A model generated the notes under the pieces. That model worked only from the letters and a program-made list of their open reading frames with translations, did not search any database and had not been told where the DNA came from. Of a DNA stretch of 64,000 nt, positions 35,901 to 49,900 are shown one piece after another (positions within the stretch are counted from its first letter, which is position 1; each line of letters starts with the position of its first letter). The DNA comes from Cercospora beticola (lineage: Eukaryota; Ascomycota; Dothideomycetes; Mycosphaerellales; Mycosphaerellaceae): NCBI RefSeq assembly GCF_033473495.1, contig NC_088937.1:992001-1056000 (forward strand). The letters are read 5' to 3'. A program made the translations under genes and the position numbers.

Positions 35901-38900
35901 TAGGCGAGGTAAGTAATACTATACTAATAGCGTAGTTAACTACTAATATAGAGTTAGAAAGGTAAATAGAGGGAACTAAATAGAGAAAGATCGCTTCTAG
36001 AGTATACTTAGAGCGGAAAACATAGATATTAGATAGAGTAGAGTTAATATATACTTCTAGGTAGCGGGCTAGGCGAAATAGAAATTCCGATTTTCGGAAT
36101 TATAAGACCTAGAGGTCTATAAGTTAGTAGTCCTCTTAGGTAGTTATAGGCGTATAGGCCGAGGCATATAGGGACTTCGCGCCCGCGAGATATATCTCCT
36201 CTTATAATAATTAGCCCTTATACTACTTCTGCCCGTACTAGTACGCGCCCGCCTACTTACGTTACCTCTATAGTCTAGGTCCTATACGACTACTAGGCCT
36301 AATAGTACTTTAGCCTATATAGAAGACTTACTCTCGTACGCTTAGCTACTATACTACCTTTAGTCCTATAATAGTATATTCCTATACGGGATAGTTACTT
36401 ATATAGCCTTAGTTCTAGGTAGTAGAGATATCCGCTAATACTTTCTAACCTTATAACTCTATAGCTTTTATAAGGTCTTTTAGGAGTATTTCTCTTAGTA
36501 CCTATCGCGTATATATATATAAGAGCTATATCGGAATTATATACTAGTATATCGATTATATTATAATCGTCGCGAAAGGAATATATAGTCTAGCAAAATA
36601 ATATAAATTAATACCTATCTACTAATATATATCCTTAGCTAAGACGTCCTAGTACCTACTATTCTATATTACGTAAGCTCTTCTAAGGCTCTCGATATCT
36701 CCTAAGCGCGATTTATATACCTATAAGCTACGCTAATAGACTTTATATAATCTGCTCTCTACTAATAGCTTCTCTACTAATATATCGACGAAATAATACT
36801 CTAGAGATACTAGTATAGGAACCTATTAATACGAGATAATATTCGTAGGAAGCTATAATAGAGTAAGATCCTAGTAATAGATCCGTTTACGACTAATAGC
36901 TAGCTTCGTTAGTAGTCGCCTAGTACTTAGTAAGCAGTACTTATAAGAGCTAGTATCCGATATCTATCTCTTTATACTATCTCTACGAGGTTCTTTAGCG
37001 ACGATATTACCGGCGATAAGATTAGTATTACTTCTACTAGTACGAGAGATATCGACTAGTATTTAAGTAGACTACTTAGGAGCCGAGAGCTATACGATTT
37101 AGGCCTCCGAAAGAACTACTATAGAGTATATATCGGTCGCGAAACCCTTACTATATTCTAGCTCGGGCTCGTAGTCGTCGCTCGAATCGTTCGGATAAGT
37201 ACTATTCTCTAACGTAGAGAAACTCTCGGAACTAACCTACGAATCTATATAAAGTAGAAGGGACTCGCTCGCTATCGAGTCTTACTTTAGAGTATACTCT
37301 TCCTTACTATTATAGTCTATACTAGCTTAGTCGACGATTTCTAGACTAAGTACTAATTCTTCGGGATCGGAAATAGCTATAAGTCGCTCCGAGCTTTACT
37401 CGCCGTCGCTACGTAATCTAATCGAGGCTAGACTAGCTAATACTATACTACTTTAAATATTACTCGAAGTCTATAAGGCGCTAAGGTTTATAATTAGGTC
37501 GAATAGATAAGGAGTACGTAGGAATAGAATCTCCTAGCTAGTAGAGTAGATATAGATAGAGGATAGAGGCTAACGTATATTACGACTAAACTTATATAGT
37601 CTTATAGTATAGTATACTCTTAAATATAACTTAGAGTTCGATCCTAGGCAGAGATCTTTCTAGATCTACGATAGTCGATTCCCTAGTCTAATAGCTTAAA
37701 GGGCGAAATTACTTAAAACCCGAATTCGGAAGTTATATTACCTAGTTATCCTCGCTATATACCTAATACGAGGTACTATATAATATGTCCGTTTTTATAG
37801 ATAGAGAGACTCTTATTCCTATTAAGACGTTACTATAATTTACCTTCCTACTTTAAACGTCTATAAATTACTATATTATAGCGGACCTTAATCCTATAGA
37901 TATATCTAATAAAAGTAATATAAGTATTAGCGACGCGTACTACGAGGCAAAAGACTTTCCTATATCTTACTCTAGTACTTAGCTATCTAATAAGTCTACT
38001 ATTTATCCCGAGACCTCTACGCTAAACCTAATATCGTAATACTATTATATACTAAAGTTACTACTAAAAGTTAGAGAAAAGGTATACTAGGTATCTAAGC
38101 TACGCTTTATAAGCTAATTTAATACGTAGAGGTCTAGATTATCTTCTAGAGTTAAGAAGATTACTAAGTACTTAGATAACCTAAGGCTAGTAATATAAGT
38201 ACTTTAAACAATCCTAACGAGCGACTAATAACTAAAGGTTACCCCTAGTACTATTATCCGCCTAAGACGCGATAAGGTTATATTAGAGTATATAGAGTAA
38301 TAGGAGTAGACTAATTACTATATAAGACCGGATAGATAGATAGCTTTTTAGATATAACGAGTAGATAGATTATAGAAATTCTATATAGAGCTAAGATCTT
38401 AATAAGAATACTAACCTAATATTAGACCTATCTTGCCTTAGTAGAAGATATATCTCCGCTTAGTCGACCGAGAGATCGGAGTATAGAGTATAGCCGAGAC
38501 GTCTATTATATTATAATTTATATAGTTAAGAATTTATATAAGTAATACTACTAGAGTAGAGAATAAGATATAGTCTAGTTATCGACTTCTACTACCTACT
38601 TAACCGCTACCCGTCCTTAGAATATAGTATACTTAGTCCTTTTTACCTCGTCCTCTTATACGACTAGCCGGCCTAACTAAATCGCGTCTATTCTAAATAG
38701 AGATAGGACGAGAGAAATATTATATTAACTTTACCGAATAATATTACGAAGCTTGCGCTCGAATAGAGGCTCGCTATATACTATAAGGATTAGCCTAAGA
38801 CCGGTATATTACTATAATACTATAACTTATAATAAATAACTATATTGCCTACCTCTACGTCCTACTCGCTATTAAGATACTTACTTAGACTTAGTATACC

Positions 38901-40680
38901 CGAAGCGCGGGTCTATCGGGATCTTAAAGAATCCTAGGCTAGAACTATATAATTACTAGCTATTCCTTCGCGAGAATAAGGTCGACTAATAACGATAGTA
39001 AAAATATAGCGTTCTTATTTATTAGTATCTATAAGAGTCTCTAAGAATAGCCTTATCTAGGCTTCTTAATCTATTAAGATATAAGCTAATATCTCCGAGT
39101 AGAGACCTATTAAATTACTAGGTATATTAATAAACTACTATAATAATACCCGATAGATATAGGCTATACGATCTCTATACGCTTATAAAAGATAGCGAAT
39201 AGAGAGTAAGTAAGCCGCTATACCTACTCTAGTTACTATATAGAGAATAGTATTATACTTATTAAGCGAGATAGCCTAGCTATAAGGTCCGTTAACTAAT
39301 ACTCTAGCTCCGTCCCTATATAATCGTAGATAGTTACTAAAGCTACGCCTTATTTCTACTAGTAAGGTAATAGTATCGTAAAGTTAACTTCTTTTATTCT
39401 CGTCTATCTAGGCTATAACGTATAGATATAATTAAAACCGCCTAAAGACGGATAATAGTAGTAAAGGAATAGTAATAAAGACGTATTAACTATACTTAGT
39501 ACGCTACGGTCTTCGAATACCTACCTCGAGAAGTATAACGTTTATAGGGCCTTCGTAGTTTAGTAGTAGAAGTATAGTAGCTACTTAAGCTCTCTTGCTA
39601 TCTATATTATAGTATATAAAGCGCCTAGTCTATACGTATACGTAAAGAAACTACCTAGTATAGGTAATTGCGAGCGCAATAGTAGAGATATTTAAGCCGA
39701 TATCGACGTAAAACTAGAGGACAATTACGAGAGTTAATACTAGAGTTAAGTATAGCTTTAAGAAAAGCTCGAAAACTATACGCCTAACGAAGAGTATAGA
39801 TATTAGAACGAGGATAGATACGGTAGCTAGAAGCTAGGATATATAAGCGATAAAAAAGTAAGCTAGCGTATAACTAACTACGATATCTAGGATCTTAAAT
39901 TTCTAGTTCGTAATATATATTCGGATAATTATATAAGTAACTAGTTCTATAGTATAGACTCTGCCTAGCTAGTAATATAGAAGACTATAATAGTACTATA
40001 GTAGGAGTAGGCACGTATTAGCAATAATATTAGTCTACCTAGTAAGGAATAGCGGAATAAGGTTAATAAGCGCTATTTTCCCGAGCCGGTCTAAGAGCTA
40101 GTCTTAATTAGTAGCTCGATATAAGATAGCTATTATATTAGCTACTAGAATAGATATAATAGTAGCGGAGGAACTAATAGTTATATTATTAGAACTATTA
40201 GCTTATATTATTAGCAATATCTGCTCTACGTACTTACGTAGTATCGCTTATAGATACTATCTCTATATAGTAGTCTCGACGGCGATACGCTATCCTATAA
40301 AGAATATAAATAGCGCCTCTAAGCTAGTAGCGTAAATCTCGTTAGCGTCTATTATATTAACTCTAATAAGTACCGCTAGAAGGCGCTAATAGTTCTATTT
40401 AAGCTTCTTTTAGTATTACCTATTCGCCTATATACCTACTACCCGAATATCGAATTCCCGGATCGCGAAGCTAGCAAGAGTAGGCCGAATTAAGCGCTAT
40501 ACGTAGTTCCTTATAGGGGGGCCTATATCGTGTTAGTTATAGGCTATATAGATATAAAGTCTAGCTACTTTCGTTAATACGGTATAGTATTAGGATAATA
40601 AACCTAATAAGAGTAGCTACTTTTGCTAGCTCTCGCGTATATTTAGACTCTAGAAACCGAGTATAATTATAACTATATTA
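20948..40680. repeat. RIP-saturated block, original elements not identified
   Basis: About 20 kb in which CpA/TpG are nearly absent. No frame can contain TGA, so open frames carry no information. I found one motif-based candidate (chromodomain-like, 35,647-35,910) and no reverse transcriptase, integrase, helicase, tyrosine recombinase or transposase signature. Surviving CpA/TpG are mostly within GCA/TGC. The block is probably several nested transposons or one very large element. Confidence 0.6.
35647..35910 (+). pseudogene. Chromodomain-like remnant (RIP-mutated)
   Basis: With RIP ambiguity the codons give V-V-D-K-I-I-S-S-K-x-x-K-E-G-K-x-x-Y-L-V-x-W (about 35,647-35,712), the pattern of the first part of a chromodomain. 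About 45 codons later comes N-Y-T-W-E-P-S-x-x-L (about 35,846-35,875), the second part, followed by an I-x-E-Y-x-A-R-like end. The gap is far longer than the usual few residues, so either an insertion or intron lies between the parts or the second match is chance. Chromodomains bind methylated histone tails and occur at the C-terminus of chromovirus (Gypsy) integrases, so this could mark a Gypsy relic; no integrase core was recognised upstream. Confidence 0.35.
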
Positions 40681-40905
40681 TCTAAGAAAAAGTGTAAACG
40701 CGACAATTTTATTAAGGCAAAGAATAATCGTATAGCAACTCTATTTAAAAAAGCCTACGAGCTATTCTAGATCTTCTTATATAACCCGAACTAAAGTAGC
40801 CGAGTCGTAGTACTAGTCGAGCATAATTAGTACTAGTAGGCATTCTTATCTAATAAGGATATTAAGTAGCCTATTCGCTTCGATATATAGTTATAGCTCT
40901 CGCGC
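40681..40905 (+). pseudogene. Possible MADS-box-like fragment in a less-mutated patch
   Basis: Codons from 40,681 read directly 'KKKCKRDNFIKAKNNRIATL' followed by 'FKKAYELF' before the first TAG (40,768). The basic stretch, the N-x-R step and the final KKAYEL resemble the DNA-contacting helix of SRF/MADS proteins (N-R-x-x-T-x-x-K-R-x-x-G-L-x-K-K-A-x-E-L). The rest (to about 40,900) has TAG/TAA at RIP-type Gln/Trp codons. CpA and TpG survive here more than in surrounding DNA, so this patch is younger or was less exposed. MADS proteins are transcription factors; this fragment lacks the dimerisation part and is not functional. Confidence 0.35.
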
Positions 40906-40930
40906 TTTCTTTTCTTTTCTTTTCTTTTCT
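40906..40930 (+). repeat. (TTTTC)n pentanucleotide microsatellite
   Basis: About five units of TTTTC directly after the MADS-like fragment. It contains no CpA on the plus strand and would be immune to RIP. Confidence 0.9.
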
Positions 40931-43900
40931 AGCTTACTAACTTAGAACGAAATATAGGAATTAGGAAAGTACGACGTTAAGTATACCCGTTATATACGTA
41001 CGGAGGAGTAGAGTATATAAGATTTTAATATCTAAAAGGCTATAGTCTATACCGAAATATATTCGTAGAACGACGATAATTCGAGCCTAAGCGATATTAA
41101 CCTCTCGACTAACTAGTAAGTATCCTTACTAATACTCTATAAGACTAATAGACCTTTAAGATGCGAGGCTATCTATAATATAATAAGTTCGCCGCCTAAA
41201 GGTAAGGCTCGCCCTATAGCTATATAGTCTTCTTCGCGAGTAGCTAATATATAAGAGCCTTAGCGACTACTTTAGTAAGCTAATCCTTCCGGCCTTCCGT
41301 TCTAAGTACTAACGCTTCCGTCTAACCGATTTATAACGCCTTCTCTACTACCTTAATCGTTCGTAAGTACTCCTCTATTAGGATATTACTAGACTCTATT
41401 ACTAAATAGATCGGTATTATCGACTTATAAACCGAACTAATATATATCGACTAGTACCTTTCGAATTAGCAAACTAAGCTTTTTCCGTCGATCTACGAGA
41501 GTAAGAGGAAAGGATATAGGAATAGTAGAATAGTTTATAGCTAGGAACTTATATAATATACTTCGTATAATCTTATAAATTATCGTTACTACTACTAAGG
41601 CTTATATCCTTAGCTATTCGGGTATTTACTTTATATAGATCTCTAGTCCTTACTATAGTACCGACTAGCTATATATATAGTATAATAGCGCCGCTAGATC
41701 CGGAAGCTCTAACTTTACTAGAAGCGGCTTCTAACGTAAGCGCTATCTTTAAAACTAGTAAGGCCCTAGCCTTATACTACTTAGGTCTGCTCTTAGAGTA
41801 GGCTAGCTACTATCTCGAAGAAGGCTCGAGTATCGCTTTAGAGCTCTTATCGATAAGTATCTTACGAAAGGTTCCTTTCTTAGAAGCTAAAGCTTTCTTA
41901 GAAGTAGATATAATTTCGGTAGTAGATACCTTCTTTTCGTTACGAAGCTACTATAATATCGTTGCCTCGTTATCGCCTTAATTATAAATTAGGAGCGTTC
42001 TATATATTTTCTACCTTTTAGTAAGAACTTCGGCTCTATAAGCTACCTATTCCTCTAAGTCGTACTTCTATAGAATTACTAGGTTACCGGAGAAGGAGTT
42101 CTATAACCGATACGTATAGTTCTCGATCTATACTAGAGTAAGTAGATAATATTCCTTAATTATATATTACGCTAATAATATACTAAAGACTATCTTAATA
42201 TACTTAGGACGATCGCTACCTAGTTAGAAAGCTTTAAGATAAATTAGCTATATTTCTTCTACTATATTTGCAATTTAATACGCTTATTAATTTCTCTCTA
42301 TCTCTTAATAAAGTTTAATTAAGCTAGTATTACGACTACGCAAATCGACGATCTCGAGTTATTCTTTGTATAATCGATTTAAGTAAGCGACTTTAGTATT
42401 ATATCTAGCTCTATTAAGTAGCTTATTCTGCTATTATAGATTTTAAACCTACTCGGTAACGTTTTAGAGGTATCCGTCGACACTTTTTAGCTACTTAGTA
42501 GTAACGTAGAGTTATTACGATAGGTTCGTATTCTCTACTATTAAGACGTTCTTTTCTATAGTTAGTGCCTCTTCTATACTATACTACCTAATTTCTTCTT
42601 AAGCGAGCTAATTATATAGGTCGTTTTAAATTAGAGCGTATTCCGTTTTAAATTAGTAGTATTATTCTACTTCTGCCTAATTCGCGGCGTCCGCTATAAG
42701 TAGTCGTATCTAAAGATCTTATACCTCGGATCGAAGACAGGTATTTTTATTACTTAATCTATTAATATAGCCTCTTTAGGCTACTAGTTCTGCCTCTAGC
42801 CTTAATAATTCGACGCGTTATATATTAGTCTATAAATAGGGCTTATTAGATACGTTAGCCGTAGTAGATTAAGTATTATTAGCGACGAATTAAGCGCTAA
42901 TCGAGATATCTAGGATACTAAAGAAGTGCGAAATTATATTACGCTTATAGAAGAATAATATAATATCGAATCTAGTAGAAGGGGACCTACTAAATATATA
43001 GGCGAGGTAGAGAAACTTCTTATCGTAAATATAATCTATTTAGAATAGTCGGCTATATCTCCTTACGAATAGAATTATTATAGAGCCTACTAGCGATAGC
43101 TCGGAGGTTAGGCCTATAATCCGGACGCCTCCGAAGAGGCCGATAAGCTATACCCTTATATCTTCCTTAAAGCTATATTATTCTAATATATAAGTAGCTA
43201 GTTATCTAGCGGTATCTAAGCCTTAGAGGTTCTTCGCTACTATTATAGCAAAGCCGAGAGTATATACTAGCTCGCTAAATCGCTACTATAGTAATAGGTT
43301 TAGCTTAGTTATAAGTAGCTTCCTCTAATTACTATCCTTACGAGGAGTAGAGTTCGTTAATTTAGGAAAGTAATATAGCGCGAAGAGCTATAACTAAAGA
43401 TAAGCTATAGAGCGAAGTATAGTTATCGATAATCGAAGAGCTAACCTTATAATGCCCTCCGGATACTCGACTACGAGTTCTAATAGCTAGAAATAGCTGC
43501 CCTATAAGAATTAACGTATAGTCTGCTTTATATAGGGAGGTAATAGGCTTCGTAATACTTTTATATATAGTTCGAGATACTTTAGACTTTCGAAAAATGT
43601 TAATAAACTTAGTATAAGCGTCGAGGTAGCTAGAATGTTACGCAAAAGCTTATAGCGCTCCTATTTGTCGTTAATACTTAGGAAAAGTATTTTTAAATAT
43701 ATTGCCTAGTAGATAGAGGCCGAGTTACTTTGCGAGAAAGCTAGAGCTAAGCTCTCTAGAGCCTTAATAGTACTAATATCTACGGCGTCTTATACTAACG
43801 ACGTAATTTGTCTCTAACTCTTTACGATATACTATAAGTAATTAATTATCTCCTATCTTATATAAGTTACGCGCTAGCTATAGAGACGCAAGCTATATAC

Positions 43901-46900
43901 CTTATTATACTTTATCGTTAGAAGGCGGTATAGTAACCTAAGCTTTATCGGATACTAAAGACCGTACTATAGTAGTAAGGAATTAAAGGTATAGCTATAC
44001 TACTTATTCTTTAGTAGTTACTTTAAGTCTTTCCTTTTAGTCTCGGTTAGCCGAGCCTACTATCGATTCTTATACTCTTATTCTCTAGCGATATTATAGA
44101 GGCGTATATTCCGGAATATTTCTCCGTTACTATAGTAAAGCTCGTTAGTATATTCTTCGACTATAGTAGTATACTCTATCTTAGATCGGCTATCGAGAAA
44201 AATATATACTATCTACTACTAGTCGTTCTCGTCTAGATATTCTTTAGCCGCAAGCTAATAATATAGTCCGTTTAGGCAGCGTATAGTAGTATATAAAAAC
44301 AGAATATTCTCTATAGTAGTAGGTAGTCGCTAAGTATAGAGCTCGATAGCGCTAGTTAAATCGCTATATAGAGCGTCGTAATCTATAAGGCTATCGATAT
44401 AATACTAGTCGATCTATAGTTAGTTATAACTTTCGAGGCGAAAGATTTATATAAGACGCGCGACGTTCCGAGCCGTTATAGGCTAGTACTCTTACGTAGC
44501 TAGGTAATCGTAGGTTAAGTCTAATAGATTTACCTATACGAGCCTCTAGTAGTATTAGCCGTTAGTAATCGTCTCTATATCGACGATAGTATCGTCTTAA
44601 GTCTATTAAAAGCGTAGAAGGAGTTGCCTATAAGTACTATATAACTATATAATAGACTTATATCTCTAGTATAGTAATATTACTAAAACCTAACTATCTA
44701 TATCTATAAATCTAGGATCCCGTATTTATTTCCTTCTTAGGAGAGATACTATATAATAGATAGCTATAATATATATAGAAGATCTATCTAGTAACGAAGT
44801 ATATAGGATTATAACTTCTAGTACGACGAAATTCTACCCGTTATTTATAGTATACTATACGCGTACTACGTCTAGTATTACTTAGTTTAATAACGCGTTT
44901 ATATATCTTAATATCCCTATAACCGCGACGCCTCTTCTTATAGTACTTATTAGTAAAAGACTTAAATTAGAGATTCTTCGATACTTCCTAAGGAGGTCCG
45001 ATAATAGTTTCCTTGCCGACCGCTATAGGTAAGTATACCTCTAGAAGGACTCTAGGACCTAGTACTTAGCTACCTCTATAGTTTTTATAGACTACGAACT
45101 ATAGTCCTATTATAACTCTTAGTAGTATAAGTTTGTCGGTTCTAGAGAGTACTCGGTATAAAGTATTAACTAGATAGCCGGCTAACTAGATGTCCTCGCC
45201 TACTATAGTCTAGGGACGCTTCTCTCTAGTAGAGTCTTTAGGCTACTATATAATACGCTTTACTATTTTATATCCGATCTAGGTAGATTGCGTACTATTG
45301 CCTCTTATCTTACCGAGTAGGCTAGTTTACTACCTATATTAGACCTCCTAACTTAAGTACTACTAAGTATAGTAGTTATAGTCGAGACTACTACGAAAAT
45401 ATATAATTATTACCTAGGTACTTTAAATTTGCTCGAATCTATAAGCTATATTATAGTTCGGTAGTATAGTTTATTAATAGAAGATACCGCAAAGTATATC
45501 GCGTAGTATTTTAGGCGTATCTAGGTCTTTAGTATTAGGAAAGGGACTAGTATATAAGAGCGAGTAAATACTATATACTATCGGCTTATAGATATTCGGT
45601 AGAAGGCGATAAAGTCTAGGAAGCTACTCGGTATTATATTTAGTACTAATTATATCTATACCTTTCTCGGTAAGTTGCTTACTAGCTTCTACTTAGATAC
45701 TTATAAGACTTTCTCCTTCGCTCTAAACTCCTGCCTAGACGGCGTATACTATAATTACCTTATAGAATATATAAAGAAGGTCTTCGCTATATTACTATCC
45801 GAGGCCTATCTTTTCTATCTACTCTATCCTCTCCTAGCCTCTACTCTTATACTCGCTAGTTTCTCTCCTAGTACCTACTATAAGTCTTCCTTTTTTTTAG
45901 TATAAGCGAAGCTAAAGAGAGTAGGCTTCTAAGTAGACTAGCTTTTCGATCGTTTATATAAATCGAAGGTTAAGCGAGCAATATACGAATTAATAGTATA
46001 AGCCGCTACTCGAGACGCCTTCCTAAAACGCCTTAAAGTAGACCTTATATACTTATACTAATAGCTTAATATATATACCGATATAACCGATACTTATCTT
46101 ACTACGCTCTATTAACTATATAAGTATCTCGGCGAAGTTAGATTATATAGGACGTATCTATACTACGTAATAAGAGCGCTAGAAAAAGTACTATCCTATA
46201 GATACGCTCTTTATAATATTTGTGTCCGCGTATTTAGCTTTAAATTACTTACTAGACTATATAGCTATATATTCGATACTTACTCTTTATATAGAGACCT
46301 ATATCTTAGCTATCTCTTCTGTCTTATACTACCTACTACTAGTATATAGATATTAAGTATCGACGAGGGAGGTATAAAGAGTATAATTCTACTCGTCTTT
46401 CTATATATAATCGAAGAACGACTAGCGAGCCTAGAGACTCCCGTTTGCGATTTTTTTAACTTTATTTATAGGATATCTACCGGTAAGATATTCTCTAATA
46501 TACTTATAACTACTAGTACTAACTTGCTATTCGAAGGAGGTCTTATTATACTCGGGATATTCCTAATAAGATAGACTATAATATATTGCTTAACTAAGTT
46601 TTAGATACTAGCCGAGCAGACCTTTCGGCCTTAGTATAAGAGTAACTCTACTTTTGCTCGTCTATAGGAACTTGCTCTTTCTTATTTTCGGAACTAGTAA
46701 TATAGTTCGTATACTATAGAAGAAGCATTTCGGTCTATATTCGGGAGCGATATACGTATATTTAATCCGATACGTAAAGATATAAAAGTAATAGTTATAA
46801 CTATTATAGCAAAATAGCTATAAGCTTGCGTCTTTACTAACTATAATAGAGGTTTCCGATCTCTAGATATCGGTAAGTATACTAAAGCGAGTATATCGCA

Positions 46901-49900
46901 AGCCTACTAATACGTATAGGCTATAATTTAATTCGAGCTAGTACGGCTATAGATAATATATCTATTAGTAATACGTAAGTCCGGCTAATAATTATACTTA
47001 TAATACTAATATATAAAATCCTATATAGCGCGGCTTATATATCGGCGGCTCTATAGTAAGTCCTACGATTCGCTTCTTATATATAACTAATATACTTAAA
47101 ACTTTATAGGTACTTTAAAGTAGTTAACTTAAGAAATCTCGGCGTCTTCTAGGACGGCAGGTTATACTATAATAATCTATTAAGTATAGCCCTTTAGGAA
47201 GTCCGCTACCTTTAGCCGCGACGAGCTCTACTAGACCTAGCCTTATTAATAGGTACGGGCGTTAATAAATCTGTTTTTAGCGTCGGCCTATATTTACCTA
47301 TTCGAAAACGATCGCTTTTCCGGATCTTTAACTCGTTTATAGAGAGTATAGATAGGGAAAAGTCTTAGAAAGAGTTCTATAATAGGTTAGACGAGAAGAA
47401 TTAGTCTAGGTTTTATCGCTTAAATCTACTTATACTATAGAGCTAACCTCTATTAGATAACGTAGTAGCTATAACGTCTCTTAAGTTCTAAGCGACGGCT
47501 TATATATAAGATACTAATCGAACGTAGTATATTATTAACTCGCTACTAGTATCGTTATTCTATCTTAAGTTTAACGAGCTATCTCTATAGTAGCAAAATA
47601 GATATAGATATAGCGGCTATATTAGATACTACCTACTAATAATAGTATAGAGACGAAAAGCGCTTTTAACTCGTCTAGTTATAATATTATCCTTCTTCGT
47701 TATTAATAGATAGCCGATTATATATATTAAAAGAGTTACGCGAGTATAGCTTTCTTTTAAGCGTAAGGTTAAGTTTATAGTATAAAGTCTCGAAAACTCG
47801 GTTAGAATTATACTTAGAGAGATAACTTCTAAGCCTATAACGATTAGTAGAATGCCGACGACTACTACGGCTCTTATTAGTACCTAAAATTTAAACGCAA
47901 TCTTTAGTCGCGTAGATTACGCCCGCGAGGAGAAACCTTTACTAGTAATACTAGGCAAAAGGAAACGTACTCCGGTTATAGAAATTCCTATAAGAGGACG
48001 CTAAACTAAATAGTACTATATAGATTATAAGTAATCCGGCTTAGTAGAAAGTTATAGTACCGCTTCGGCTCTTTTAGCCTCTTTACTAGGCAGTTTAGAG
48101 ATACCTAATCTCGGTAGTTAAAGGAGATGTTTATTCGGAGCTAATCGAAGCTTAAAGGTTATAATAGTATCTCTATCGCTATAGAAGCGTAATACGCAAA
48201 GCATAACGCTAAGCTAAGTCTATAATCCGAGAGTTGCGCTAACTATATAAGAGAGCAGCTAGTAGTAAGCGAACTTAGGTCGAAGATACCTACGTTTAAG
48301 GAATTTAGTTAATAGCTTACGATATAGGATCTCTTAATTAGCCGCAGTATATATAAAAGTTACTAGAGGCAAATAATTTAGTTAGATTAACTATATATAC
48401 GATATTACTACGCCCGAGTTCTAGAATAGCGTCGAAAATATCCTACTTTTAGAGAGCCGGGTTAATATAGTATAGCTAGAAGGTATATAGGTACTAGGTA
48501 TAGAATATAAGCTCCTTATTTAGTCTACGCGGAAGCTTAACTATTTTCCCTTTATCTCTTAGCTCTAGGATATTATATACGCTAAAACATATAATAGTAA
48601 TTAATTTAGAGTAGAGCTATACTACTCTATAATTTTAGCGAAAGCTCTTAGACGATAGAAGAAAATTAACGCTATTAATAGTATTATAAGACAATCTTAA
48701 TCCGTATACTAGAATCTTAATACCGTCTAGATAAGCGATAATCTACTCTTAACTTTACTAATCCGATTCTCTAAGCTAGAAGAAGATACGCGGTACGCTT
48801 ACTAGCGTAGCCTAGATATAAATTACTCTATAAATCTAACGACTACTAATATCGATCTATTATATATTAGTATAAGAAGAGTATAACTTTTATAGACCTA
48901 CTTCCTTTTATTTCCTCTAATATATCGTAGTCGGGATCTATTAATAGTATCTCTAAGGCATCTAATACTATAAAGTACCCTAGACCTACTTAGGACCGAG
49001 CGTAGTTCTTTAGTAGCTATAAATTCTTTACTAAATAATATTCTCTTCTTAATATTCGTAGAATCCTCTTATACGTTTAGTATACGTATAATAACCTCTT
49101 AGCGTCCGATTTTATAGTCTAAGGTAGTTAAAACGATATAGCTCGATATTTTATATTATACTACGCTAGTATCGTTTTAGCATTTAGTATATAAATACTA
49201 TAGTAGTCGGTTAGGTCGGCTATATCCTATAGTTCGTTCGATCCTAAGCTAATCGTCGTGTCGCCTATATATTCTTTCTTATAGAATACTTTAAGAATAA
49301 GCCTTCTAGCCTAGCGAAAGATTAATATAATCGTAAATAAGAGATACTTAGGAGTGTCGGCTATAAAAGTACTTTAGACCTTAATATACTCTCTAGTATA
49401 TAACTACTTTAGAACCTAGCCGCTATATAGTAATAGGAGGCAATTATCGAGAAGTATTACCGATAGTTATATAATACGTTATATTATTCTACTTAGGTTT
49501 ATATAGTAGCTTGCTCTAAGGCACTTATAGTTCTTTTATTACAACGTAGCTTCCTATAATAAGACGATAGAGTATAGTAACGAAGTAAAATTAATAGTCT
49601 CTATAATTGCTCGAGCTATCCCGTTATTAATAGTTATAGACAGGCAACTAAATCTTAGCTCTAGATATAACGCGCGACTCTCTAATAAACTAATATCGGT
49701 GCTTATCTATTATAGAGGTAAAGATAGGGCCTATAGTAGCAAAACTAACGATTCTTATATAGGAGAGCTAAGGATACTCTATCGCTCCGCCGGCAGACTA
49801 ATAAGTACGAGATCTTATAAGAAACATTAGATATTAAATATTATAGTATAGCGCGCCGTAGTATTATTACTAAATAATAATCTTTGCCTTCTCTTAATAG

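Noticed and set aside
45675..45905. 76-codon open frame, hydrophobic product
   Set aside because: It sits in a RIP block where TGA cannot occur; no motif, and its apparent membrane character follows from TA-rich codons.
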